Program-made: the position numbers and the translations under genes
The notes under the pieces: model-generated
The model's database searches: none
What the model saw: only the letters and a program-made list of their open reading frames with translations
What the model was told of the DNA's origin: nothing
In this document: positions 1 through 7,004 of the stretch, one piece after another
Layout: the number at the start of each line of letters is the position of its first letter
How positions within the stretch are numbered: position 1 is the stretch's first letter
Virus record (IMG/VR): IMGVR_UViG_3300021594_000242
Coordinates: 1-39,735 of that record
Strand: one strand, 5' to 3'
Origin: a virus
Length of the DNA: 39,735 nt

Positions 1-1
1 T

Positions 2-457
2 CTTATTTCTCAGTCTCGTAACAATATCAATGCTATGTATACTAGCCAGCAGCCTTCTGGTGGTCAGGCTACTAAGTTTTATTCCTCATGTGTTATTAAA
101 CTATTTTCTTCAGAGTCGGACAATCAAGCGCTCAAGGGAAAGATTAAAGTCGGAGATAAGTTGATAGAAGAAAAGATTGGAAGAAAAATTAGATGGGAAC
201 TTCAATTTTCTAAAACCTCTCCAGGATTTCAATCAGGAGAATACGATTTCTATTTTAGAGGAGACGTATTAGGAGTAGACGCAATTGCTGATCTTGTTGA
301 CACAGCAGAGTCTATGGGTTTTGTAGAGCGTACAGGAGCATGGTATATTCTTCCAGACGGAACTAAGATTCAGGGAAGAGAAGGATTTATTAATAGGGTA
401 AGAGAGGATCTTGATCTACAAGATATGATTAAGAATAAAATTAGTGGACAAGTATAG
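2..457 (+). CDS. recA: RecA-type recombinase, C-terminal part (5' truncated by window edge)
   Basis: The reading frame is open from base 2, so the gene begins upstream of the window; the ATG at 35 is internal. The 151 visible residues match the end of RecA: the 'GGQATKFYSS' stretch corresponds to the RecA 'GGNALKFYAS' segment, followed by a basic strand, the 'GEYDFYFRGD' segment (RecA 'EFDIMYGEG') and a C-terminal domain with 'GAWYILPDGTKIQGRE' (RecA 'GAWYSYNGEKIGQGRE'). RecA polymerises on single-stranded DNA and drives strand exchange. It heads a run of recombination genes (PDDEXK, Cas4-like, RuvC-like) and overlaps the next gene by 14 bp. The ATPase core with the Walker motifs is outside the window. 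Confidence 0.85.
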   Translation, partial: LISQSRNNINAMYTSQQPSGGQATKFYSSCVIKLFSSESDNQALKGKIKVGDKLIEEKIGRKIRWELQFSKTSPGFQSGEYDFYFRGDVLGVDAIADLVDTAESMGFVERTGAWYILPDGTKIQGREGFINRVREDLDLQDMIKNKISGQV

Positions 458-629
458 CGTTTACGAAGGAAAGTTTCCTTGTAAGGTTTGTAAAAAAGAA
501 GTAAAAACTATTAGAGTATATCTTGCAACTGGTATGGCGTCTTGGATGTGTTCTGATAAACACTTGTCTGAAGTTCAGTTGTTTAAGGTTGGTTATAAGA
601 AAAGGAAGGTCAATGAGCGAGAAGAGTGA
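444..629 (+). CDS. small cysteine-containing protein, probable zinc binder
   Basis: A 61-residue protein with a CxxC pair near residue 14 ('FPCKVCKKEV') and a later Cys and His ('MCSDKHLS'), which together could hold one zinc ion. The C-terminus is very basic. The start lies inside the end of recA and the stop lies inside the next gene, so it is part of a translationally coupled operon. I do not recognise a named family. The company of recombination genes suggests a nucleic-acid-binding accessory protein, but this is inference. Confidence 0.6.
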   Translation: MDKYSVYEGKFPCKVCKKEVKTIRVYLATGMASWMCSDKHLSEVQLFKVGYKKRKVNEREE

Positions 630-894
630 AAGTAAAAGAATAGGTGCCAAGCAGCACAAAAACTCTGGTCGCAATACTAAAAAGGGTGACGCTTCCTGGA
701 AAAATTTTGTTGTAGACTTTAAAGAGGTTGGAAAATCTTTTACATTAAATAAAGAGGTGTGGGCAAAGGCTACCACCGATGCTATAAAGAATGGAAAAGA
801 CCCAGCCATAGTTGTGGTTATTGGCGAGGGTAACGCCAAGGTCAGACTTGCTATAATTGAAATGAGTATTTTAGAACAACTAACGGAGGAATAA
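613..894 (+). CDS. PD-(D/E)XK-like phage nuclease, Holliday-junction-resolvase-like
   Basis: The start is the ATG at 613; the frame is open upstream to 523, but that part overlaps the preceding gene. The 93-residue product has a 'KRIGAKQHKNSGR..KKGDA' segment followed by 'FVVDFKEV', which resembles the GSG-KGD...(D/E)xK arrangement of small PD-(D/E)XK resolvase-like phage nucleases: Asp26 in KGDA, Asp35 and Lys37 in VDFK, then 'VWAKATTDAIKNGKDPAIVVV', typical of the helix and strand after the active site. It would cut branched recombination or replication DNA. The stop and the next ATG overlap (TAATG). Family assignment is by motif only. Confidence 0.5.
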   Translation: MSEKSESKRIGAKQHKNSGRNTKKGDASWKNFVVDFKEVGKSFTLNKEVWAKATTDAIKNGKDPAIVVVIGEGNAKVRLAIIEMSILEQLTEE

Positions 895-1199
895 TGGAGC
901 AACAACAAACAACAATAGATATGGTAAATGGTTTGGCAGAGATTGCAGACTATATGGATGATCAGGAGTTGACAACGGCTCTTACTTTCATTGCTAAGAT
1001 TATTATAAAGCCAGACATACCACTTAATGTAGCAACGGTAGAGATAGTTAGGCTACAGGCAATTGCAGCAAAGATGTCTCTCAAGGCCACTTGGATGGCA
1101 AATGTAGACAAGTCTGATAGAGGGAAAAAGAATCTTTACTACACTGCAGCAGAGTCAATCAACAATCTTGTTTCTGCTTTAAAGTACATAATCCGATAA
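894..1199 (+). CDS. hypothetical protein, mostly helical
   Basis: A 101-residue protein starting at an ATG that overlaps the previous stop by one base. The sequence is predicted mostly alpha-helical with no Cys cluster, signal peptide or membrane span. I do not recognise the family. Its place between a PDDEXK nuclease and a Cas4-like nuclease suggests a role in DNA recombination or replication, perhaps as a partner subunit. A -10-like box follows its stop, so it probably ends this part of the operon. Confidence 0.6.
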   Translation: MEQQQTTIDMVNGLAEIADYMDDQELTTALTFIAKIIIKPDIPLNVATVEIVRLQAIAAKMSLKATWMANVDKSDRGKKNLYYTAAESINNLVSALKYIIR

Positions 1200-1204
1200 T
1201 CTGC

Positions 1205-1216
1205 TATACTTATACT
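1205..1216 (+). promoter_or_regulatory. probable promoter -10 box before the Cas4-like gene
   Basis: Two adjacent TATACT hexamers (1205-1210 and 1211-1216) lie in the 34-bp gap between the stop at 1199 and the ATG at 1234. No clear TTGACA is seen 17 bp upstream, so this is a weak or -35-independent call. Confidence 0.4.
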
Positions 1217-1233
1217 AACAGAAACGAGTTAAA

Positions 1234-2049
1234 ATGACAAAAAATTTACTACATACAGTTATGATAAAACAAGAAGAAAAGCCAGTTCACTCTATGGATA
1301 TTGCTGCCCTAGAAGCAAAGATTAAAGAAGGATATACGATTAATCGTGTAGATAAGCACACTGTCAAAAAGACTTTTGCCCCTTCAACCATTGCATATGG
1401 GCACGGAGAGTGTGCAAGATATTGGTATCTTGCTTTTGATGGTCAAATGTTTGAAGATAATGCAGATGCATATGCAGCAGCAAATATGACTGCTGGAACA
1501 CTATCACACGCCAGAATTCAGGCAGCAATGATGAATTCGGGGGTAGCAAAAATATATCGCAATGATGATAACGAATCAACCACTGAGTTTAAGATCACCC
1601 ACAGCGATCCTCCTATCTTTGGATACGGAGATGTTATGCTTGATTGGCAAGGTGAAGAACTCATTGGTGAAATTAAAACAATGATGAATGAAGGTTTTGA
1701 ATATAGAAAGGCATCTGGTAAAGCCAAGACTGGACACCTTATGCAACTACTTATCTATATGAAGATTTTAAAACGGCCAAAGGGTGTTATGATTTATGAA
1801 AATAAAAACAATCATGAACTTCTTTTGATTCCCGTAGAAGTAAACGATCATTACCGTCGGTGGGTAGACCAGGCATTTGATTGGATGAGGACAGTTCGAA
1901 AGGCATGGGAAGATAAAACTTTACCAGTCAAGAACTATAGATCTAATTCCAAGATATGCAAGTCATGCCCAATCAAAAAGGCATGCGAGTCTGCAGGGAC
2001 AGGCGTAATTAAAATAGCGCCCCTGGAGATTCTTGGTGAGACATTGTAA
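1234..2049 (+). CDS. Cas4/RecB-like PD-(D/E)XK exonuclease with Fe-S cysteines
   Basis: The 271-residue protein carries the full RecB/Cas4 nuclease signature in order: His92, Asp133 ('GYGDVML'), Glu146-x-Lys148 ('GEIKTM') and Gln171 in a helix ('HLMQLLIYMK'). Four cysteines, Cys60 ('GECARYW') and Cys242, Cys245, Cys251 ('CKSCPIKKAC'), match the split 4Fe-4S cluster of Cas4 and AddB. Phage Cas4-like proteins are usually DNA end-resection exonucleases working with RecA-type recombination. There is no CRISPR array or cas1/cas2 in the window, so an adaptation role is unlikely. The start is the ATG at 1234; ATG 1261 is an alternative. Confidence 0.85.
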   Translation: MTKNLLHTVMIKQEEKPVHSMDIAALEAKIKEGYTINRVDKHTVKKTFAPSTIAYGHGECARYWYLAFDGQMFEDNADAYAAANMTAGTLSHARIQAAMMNSGVAKIYRNDDNESTTEFKITHSDPPIFGYGDVMLDWQGEELIGEIKTMMNEGFEYRKASGKAKTGHLMQLLIYMKILKRPKGVMIYENKNNHELLLIPVEVNDHYRRWVDQAFDWMRTVRKAWEDKTLPVKNYRSNSKICKSCPIKKACESAGTGVIKIAPLEILGETL

Positions 2050-2320
2050 CTTTTGCGATAAACAATTTGATCAATCAGTATCGTATCAGATATATTGTTC
2101 AGTAGAATGCAGAGACCTTGCAACAAAAGAAAAAATTGCTGCAAGGTATTTGCAATCAAAAAGAGCAAAAAGAAAAGGAAAGGTAAGGCCTTGCAAATCT
2201 TGTTCAATGCCATTATCAATATACAATGACCATCAAATTTGCAATACATGCTCTGTCAACCCAGATGCAGTTGCTAAAGCACTAAAAAAGATTAAGGATA
2301 GGACTAATGGTAAAAAATAA
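2036..2320 (+). CDS. small double zinc-finger protein
   Basis: The frame offers TTG 2033 or GTG 2036; GTG is preferred because GGAG at 2025-2028 is then 7 nt away. The 94-residue product has two cysteine clusters: 'CNFCDKQF...YCSVEC' near the N-terminus and 'CKSC...CNTC' near the C-terminus, joined by a very basic linker rich in Lys and Arg. This looks like two treble-clef or zinc-ribbon units binding nucleic acid. It sits between the Cas4-like nuclease and the RuvC-like resolvase, overlapping both (14 bp each), so it is likely made with them. Confidence 0.7.
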   Translation: MRHCNFCDKQFDQSVSYQIYCSVECRDLATKEKIAARYLQSKRAKRKGKVRPCKSCSMPLSIYNDHQICNTCSVNPDAVAKALKKIKDRTNGKK

Positions 2321-2897
2321 ATGGGGCATCGAAGTTAGGCCAGAGAGAATCTGCGCTATTGATGCCAGCACTAATAGTCTTGCATATGCTACATTTCATA
2401 ATGATAAGTTAAAAGAAGTTGGAAAAATAACTTTTGAGGGTAAAGACATATACGAAAAGGTTATTGATGCTGGAAAAAAATCAAAGGCATTGTTTGATCA
2501 TATTATAAATGTTGATGCAATTGTTATTGAGCATACGGTATTTATGAACAGCCCTAAAACTGCTGCAGACTTGGCTTTAGTTCAGGGTGCTCTTCTTGGT
2601 GCTGCTGGACAGTCTGGTATCCAAACCATAGGCAAGGTTGCTCCCATTACATGGCAAAATTATATAGGAAACAAAAAAATTTCTAAAGATGAACAACTAT
2701 ATATTAGGTCACAAAACCCAGGTAAATCTGAGTCTTGGTACAAAACATATGAACGTAATTTAAGAAAAGAAAGAACAATTAGATTTATTAATACTATATA
2801 TGATAGAAATATTGAAGATAATGATGCTGCAGATGCCTGCGGTATAGGTCATTGGGCAATAAATAATTGGGGTAAGGCTTTGGGGGTTGACAAATAA
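2307..2897 (+). CDS. RuvC-like Holliday junction resolvase
   Basis: A 196-residue protein with the RNase H-fold acidic residues of RuvC: Asp19 in 'ICAIDAST', Glu75 in 'AIVIEHTV', and Asp173/Asp176 in 'DNDAADACGIGHWA'. The last motif is the common form in actinophage RuvC-like proteins. The enzyme would resolve four-way junctions in recombining or branched phage DNA before packaging, which fits its place just upstream of the terminase genes. Length is close to cellular RuvC (about 170-190 residues). The start overlaps the preceding zinc-finger gene. Confidence 0.8.
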   Translation: MVKNKWGIEVRPERICAIDASTNSLAYATFHNDKLKEVGKITFEGKDIYEKVIDAGKKSKALFDHIINVDAIVIEHTVFMNSPKTAADLALVQGALLGAAGQSGIQTIGKVAPITWQNYIGNKKISKDEQLYIRSQNPGKSESWYKTYERNLRKERTIRFINTIYDRNIEDNDAADACGIGHWAINNWGKALGVDK

Positions 2898-2901
2898 CAT
2901 C

Positions 2902-3057
2902 ATGGCTGCTAAACTATATACAAGCGAGACTTATATGCGTAAGAGGTATCTTATGGATAAAAAGACTCCAGAAGAAATAGCAAAAGAATGTGGGGTTAGC
3001 GTGGAGACAATCTATGTATATCTTGCTAAATTTAAATTAAGGAAGTCTAGACGATGA
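2902..3057 (+). CDS. small helix-turn-helix DNA-binding protein
   Basis: A 51-residue protein with 'KTPEEIAKECGVSVETIYVYLAKFKL', a textbook helix-turn-helix (first helix, Gly turn, recognition helix), and basic ends. It could be a small regulator or a DNA-bridging factor. The stop overlaps the next start (ATGA at 3054-3057). The separation from the RuvC-like gene is 4 bp. Confidence 0.7.
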   Translation: MAAKLYTSETYMRKRYLMDKKTPEEIAKECGVSVETIYVYLAKFKLRKSRR

Positions 3058-3188
3058 AAAAAGTATTGCTACCTATTGTTGTATTTATTGGAGTTTTTTC
3101 TGCTTTAGCGGGAATAACACTAATTAGGCTATCTAAGAGTATGGAAGATTGGGAAGCATCGTGGGAAGAGGATGAAGATGAGTTCTGA
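3054..3188 (+). CDS. small single-span membrane protein
   Basis: A 44-residue protein with a Lys-Lys start, one hydrophobic span at about residues 4-24 ('VLLPIVVFIGVFSALAGITLI') and an acidic tail rich in Glu, Asp and Trp. It overlaps the HTH gene by ATGA and the next gene by 11 bp. The function is unknown; a type I or tail-in orientation cannot be decided from sequence alone. Confidence 0.6.
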   Translation: MKKVLLPIVVFIGVFSALAGITLIRLSKSMEDWEASWEEDEDEF

Positions 3189-3450
3189 GACACAATTCAC
3201 AATCGCTCAGGTTTGTGATGAAATTAAGGAAATGCTTATTGCTAAGAATAAGTCCTATGGAGACTCTGCTTTAAATCCAGTTAGAATTTTTGCTACCTCT
3301 GATAGTGTAGAGCAGTTGCATGTTCGTATTGATGACAAGTTATCTAGAATAACTAGGGGTGGATCTTATGTCGGAGACAATGATATAGACGACCTTATTG
3401 GATATTTGATATTGCTAAAAATAGCAAGGGAGTTAAATGGTGTCAACTGA
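3178..3450 (+). CDS. DUF1599 (Nmad1)-like protein
   Basis: The better start is the ATG at 3178, preceded by a GGAAGAGGATGAAG purine tract; ATG 3172 is the longer alternative. The 90-residue product has the 'KNKSYGDSALNP...VRIDDKLSRITRG......DDLIGYLILLKIA' pattern of the DUF1599 family, also called nucleotide-modification-associated domain 1, an all-helical group found in many phages. Members are suspected to act on modified nucleotides, but the activity is not established. It lies directly before the terminase genes and overlaps the small subunit by 14 bp. Confidence 0.6.
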   Translation: MSSETQFTIAQVCDEIKEMLIAKNKSYGDSALNPVRIFATSDSVEQLHVRIDDKLSRITRGGSYVGDNDIDDLIGYLILLKIARELNGVN

Positions 3451-3973
3451 AGATGATTTAGTTAAGCACCTTGATCAGGTTAATCAGGTAGTAGAAGAAT
3501 ATCTGAAGGGTAACGATCCAACTGCAATTTCAAAACAACTTGCAATACCAAGACAAAAAGTTGTTACACTTATTAATGAGTGGAAGGTAATGGCTTCTGC
3601 TAATGACGCTATTCGTGCTCGTGCTAAAGAGGCACTTGCTGCAGCAGACACACATTATAGTAAACTAGTATCTCGTACATACGAAGTTATTGATGAAGCA
3701 TCAATGACAAATAACCTTAGTGCAAAAACTGCTGCTATTAAACTTGTAATGGACATTGAGTCTAAAAGAATTGACATGCTACAAAAGGCTGGTCTTCTTG
3801 AGAACAAAGAACTAGCAGAAGAAATGATTCAGATAGAAAGACGGCAAGAAGTTTTGATGGGAATTCTTCGTGACATAGCGTCTGAGTATCCGCAGATACG
3901 AGATGAGATTATGCGTAGGCTTTCTGATATTGCTAAAAAGGATGAAGTGATTACAATTGTCCACGATGTTTGA
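3437..3973 (+). CDS. terS: terminase small subunit (probable)
   Basis: A 178-residue protein with an N-terminal helix-turn-helix ('DPTAISKQLAIPRQKVVTLINEW', about residues 27-50) followed by long helices, the usual build of terminase small subunits that recognise the packaging site. The strongest evidence is position: it overlaps the start of the large subunit. The small subunit would bind phage DNA and hand it to the large-subunit motor. Sequence similarity to a specific TerS family was not recognised. Confidence 0.65.
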   Translation: MVSTEDDLVKHLDQVNQVVEEYLKGNDPTAISKQLAIPRQKVVTLINEWKVMASANDAIRARAKEALAAADTHYSKLVSRTYEVIDEASMTNNLSAKTAAIKLVMDIESKRIDMLQKAGLLENKELAEEMIQIERRQEVLMGILRDIASEYPQIRDEIMRRLSDIAKKDEVITIVHDV

Positions 3974-5741
3974 TGATTTCTTAGAAGCACTTAAAGATAA
4001 TCATTTTGAAGAAACTCCAGTTGACGCAAAGACATTTGTTGAGTCACCAGACTACCTTGGTCAGCCAGGCCTATCTGATATTCAGTATGACATTGTCGAG
4101 GCAATGAGTCAAATATATCGTAAAGAAGATTTAGAAAATTTAATGGGGCATGAAGAAGGTGCAAGATATTATGAAAAATATACCAAGAATGAAATTATCC
4201 TCCAACTTGGAAAGGGTAGTGGTAAAGATTTTACTTCTACTGTTGCTTGTGCTTACATCGTGTATAAGTTACTATGCCTTAAGGATCCAGCCAGATATTT
4301 CGGCAAACCCACTGGGGATGCTATAGACCTAATCAATGTTGCTATTAACGCTCAACAGGCCAAGAATGTTTTCTTTAAAGGTTTTAAAACAAAGATTGAA
4401 AAGTCTCCTTGGTTTGCAGGCAAGTATAACCCCAAAGCAGATTCAATTGAATTTGATAAATCAATTACTGTTTATTCTGGACACTCAGAGCGTGAATCAC
4501 ATGAGGGACTAAACCTTTTGCTTGCAGTTCTGGATGAGATTTCTGGTTTTGCATCAGAGGTTGGCACAGGAAATGAACAAGGAAAGACTGCAGAAAACAT
4601 ATACAAAGCATTCCGTGGATCTGTAGACTCTCGTTTTCCAGACCTAGGTAAAGTTGTTTTGCTTTCGTTCCCAAGATATCCAGGAGACTTTATTTCAGAA
4701 AGATATGAGTCTGTTATTGCAGATAAAGAAGTAATAGAAAAGAAGCATGAGTTTATAATTAATCCACTATTGCCAGAAGACGATAAAGATAATAGGTTTG
4801 AAATATCGTGGGATGAAGACCAAATACTTTCATATAAGTATCCTGGAGTCTTTGCACTTAAAAGACCTACATGGGAAGTAAACCCTACAAGAAAAATTGA
4901 CGATTTCAAGATTGCATTTATGACAGACCTTGGAGATGCAATGATGCGCTTTGCCTGTGTACCAACATTTGCTTCTGACGCATTTTTTAAGCAGGCAGAA
5001 AAGTTAAGATCCTGCATGACAACTAGAAACCCAATAGATGATTTTAAAAGGTTTGATGAATCATTTAAACCAGACCCAAATAAAAAATATTATGTACACG
5101 CAGACCTTGCACAAAAGCATGACAAGTGTGCAGTTGCAATTGCCCATGTAGAAAAATGGGTAAACATACAGGTAATCAATAATTATGAACAGGTCGCCCC
5201 AATAGTTGTAGTAGATGCCGTTGCTTGGTGGGAACCAAAGGTAGAGGGTCCAGTAAATCTATCTGAGGTTAAGCAGTGGATACAAAACCTAAGAAGAATA
5301 GGGTTTGATATTGGCATGGTTTCTTTTGACCGTTGGCAGTCATTTGATATTCAGAATGAGTTAAATCAGGTAGGAATGAAAACTGATACTGTTTCTGTTG
5401 CTAAAAAACATTATGAGGATATGGCTATGTTGGTATATGAAGAAAGACTTGTTATGCCAGCAATAGAGTTATTGTTTGAAGAATTAACCCAGTTAAAAAT
5501 TATGAAAAATGATAAAGTTGATCACCCCAGGAAAAAATCTAAAGACTTGGCCGATGCTGTGTGTGGTGCTATTTTTGGTGCTATATCTCACACTCCTAAG
5601 AATATAGACTCTGAAGTAGAGGTTCATACTTTTAGGGATAGGCCACGCCAGGTTGACGAACTACCTGCAAACGTGATACAATATAAACCTAGTCAAATAG
5701 AAGAGATTAAAGACTATTTGGATAGACTAAAAACAATATAA
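3966..5741 (+). CDS. terL: terminase large subunit
   Basis: The motor and nuclease that packages DNA into the prohead. The ATPase half has a Walker A 'LGKGSGKDFTS' near residues 80-92 and a Walker B 'LLLAVLDEIS' near 180-190. The nuclease half has the acidic positions 'YYVHADLAQKHD', 'VSFDRW' and the C-terminal 'KDLADAVCGA'. The 591-residue length is normal for this family. ATG 3966, overlapping the small-subunit stop, is preferred; TTG 3957 is possible. Unusually, no portal gene follows; the next gene encodes a secreted protein, so the head genes lie elsewhere. Confidence 0.9.
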   Translation: MFDDFLEALKDNHFEETPVDAKTFVESPDYLGQPGLSDIQYDIVEAMSQIYRKEDLENLMGHEEGARYYEKYTKNEIILQLGKGSGKDFTSTVACAYIVYKLLCLKDPARYFGKPTGDAIDLINVAINAQQAKNVFFKGFKTKIEKSPWFAGKYNPKADSIEFDKSITVYSGHSERESHEGLNLLLAVLDEISGFASEVGTGNEQGKTAENIYKAFRGSVDSRFPDLGKVVLLSFPRYPGDFISERYESVIADKEVIEKKHEFIINPLLPEDDKDNRFEISWDEDQILSYKYPGVFALKRPTWEVNPTRKIDDFKIAFMTDLGDAMMRFACVPTFASDAFFKQAEKLRSCMTTRNPIDDFKRFDESFKPDPNKKYYVHADLAQKHDKCAVAIAHVEKWVNIQVINNYEQVAPIVVVDAVAWWEPKVEGPVNLSEVKQWIQNLRRIGFDIGMVSFDRWQSFDIQNELNQVGMKTDTVSVAKKHYEDMAMLVYEERLVMPAIELLFEELTQLKIMKNDKVDHPRKKSKDLADAVCGAIFGAISHTPKNIDSEVEVHTFRDRPRQVDELPANVIQYKPSQIEEIKDYLDRLKTI

Positions 5742-5767
5742 ACCAAATGAATAATAAAAGGAGAAAA

Positions 5768-6895
5768 ATGAATTCATTTAAGAAGATCGCTCTTGCCGTG
5801 GTTGCAGCCATGACTATGAGCACACTAGTAATGACACCTGCAAGTGCCAATACCGTTTCTGTGGACGTAACAACAGAAATTTCTGGCGCAGGTACTGCAG
5901 CCTCACCATTTACAGTTAAGGTTCCATCTGATAACGTCGTAAGCGTTGCAGATACTTCAACTGTTACAAACAACGAAGCACTTCTTATCACCGCTACAGT
6001 TGTTGCTGGAACACCAGTAACATTTACTGCAGTTGGTGCTGGAACACGCCTCGTCTCTGCAATTGGTTCAACAGTTAATGCATCTGCTGGATCATCATCA
6101 ATCACAGTCACACCTGCTTCAACAACAGCGACTGTATATGCATATACAACAACTACTGCTGCATCTGCGGTTACAGTTTCTGTAACTGGTGCAAGCACAA
6201 CAATTTATCTTAAGGGTGTTGCAGGTCCTGCATATGAACTTAAGATGTCAATCCCTGCTTCAGGAAATATTTCTGGCAAGGTAACTGCAACTCTTGATGT
6301 AGCAGATATTTTCGGCAATGCTGTTGCTGATACAGTAACTGTTACTACTCTTGGTGGCGCAACTGCTGGAACAGTAACTGCTGATGCTCTTGTAACAGGT
6401 CGTTACACATCAGAGATCTCACTTCCTGCTGCTGCTGGAACCGTTGCTGTCGGTGCATCTATTGCTGCTCCAACATCTGTTCCAACAATTAAGTTGGCAA
6501 CAACTTCACAGACTGCAATCGTAACAGTGTCTGATCTTGCTACTGCTCTTGCTGCTGCTAACGCTGCACTTGCTGCAGAAAAGGCTGGTCGTGTTGCTGA
6601 TGCAACTGCTGCTGCTACTGCTCTTGCTGCTGCTGTAAAAGCAGAACAAGACAAGGCTGCTGCTGCTGCAATTACTGCTGCTGCAGAATTGGCTAAGGCT
6701 AAGGCTGATGCTGTAACCGCTAAGGTTGCTGCAGACAAGGCACTTGCTGATGCAACTGCTGCACATGCTGCAGAACTTGCAAAGGTTAAGGCAGACAATG
6801 CTGCTGCAATCGCTGCAATGAAGAAGGCATTCAATGATCTTGCCAAGAAGTGGAACGCAAAGAATCCAAAGGCAAAGGTTACACTTGTTAAGTAA
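5768..6895 (+). CDS. secreted Ala-rich surface protein with beta-domain and C-terminal coiled coil
   Basis: The start is ATG 5768, 5 nt after AAAGGAG; ATG 5747 is too far from it. The 375-residue product has a clear signal peptide ending 'TPASA' at residue 27, a Thr/Val/Ser-rich beta region to about residue 250, then about 100 residues made largely of Ala and Lys with heptad-like repeats, predicted as a long coiled coil, and a basic tail. Codon use is richer in GCT and GCA and more even than in neighbouring genes, consistent with high expression or recent origin from a host surface-protein gene. It resembles S-layer-like wall proteins in composition only. It ends in a strong terminator. Confidence 0.7.
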   Translation: MNSFKKIALAVVAAMTMSTLVMTPASANTVSVDVTTEISGAGTAASPFTVKVPSDNVVSVADTSTVTNNEALLITATVVAGTPVTFTAVGAGTRLVSAIGSTVNASAGSSSITVTPASTTATVYAYTTTTAASAVTVSVTGASTTIYLKGVAGPAYELKMSIPASGNISGKVTATLDVADIFGNAVADTVTVTTLGGATAGTVTADALVTGRYTSEISLPAAAGTVAVGASIAAPTSVPTIKLATTSQTAIVTVSDLATALAAANAALAAEKAGRVADATAAATALAAAVKAEQDKAAAAAITAAAELAKAKADAVTAKVAADKALADATAAHAAELAKVKADNAAAIAAMKKAFNDLAKKWNAKNPKAKVTLVK

Positions 6896-6915
6896 TTAAC
6901 AAACTTAAAGATTTA

Positions 6916-6945
6916 GGGGTCAGGAAACTGGCCCCTTTTTCTTTT
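6916..6945 (+). terminator. intrinsic terminator after the secreted Ala-rich gene
   Basis: GGGGTCAG and CTGGCCCC (6916-6923 and 6928-6935) form an 8-bp stem (one G-T pair) closed by a GAAA tetraloop, followed by TTTTTCTTTT. This is a near-ideal Rho-independent terminator 20 bp after the stop codon. Confidence 0.92.
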
Positions 6946-6958
6946 ATTCTAAATTAAA

Positions 6959-6990
6959 TGTTATAATAACCCTATTAGACATTGTCTAAT
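6959..6990 (+). promoter_or_regulatory. extended -10 promoter with a 5'-end hairpin
   Basis: TGtTATAAT (-10 at 6962-6967) lies upstream of the gene at 7005. The expected transcription start, near 6974, coincides with the first base of a perfect inverted repeat, ATTAGAC-att-GTCTAAT (6974-6990). The mRNA would therefore begin with a hairpin, either as a 5' stabiliser or, in DNA, as an operator. Confidence 0.6.
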
Positions 6991-7004
6991 CGGAGGTTAA
7001 GGAG

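Noticed and set aside
1234-2049. CRISPR system suggested by a Cas4-like gene
   Set aside because: No repeats, spacers, cas1 or cas2 are present, and the gene sits among phage recombination genes.
5707-6846. Two long open frames on the - strand (147 and 163 residues) opposite the Ala-rich gene
   Set aside because: They mirror the GCT/GCA-rich codons of the real gene, have no ribosome site and give low-complexity Ala/Ser/Thr products.
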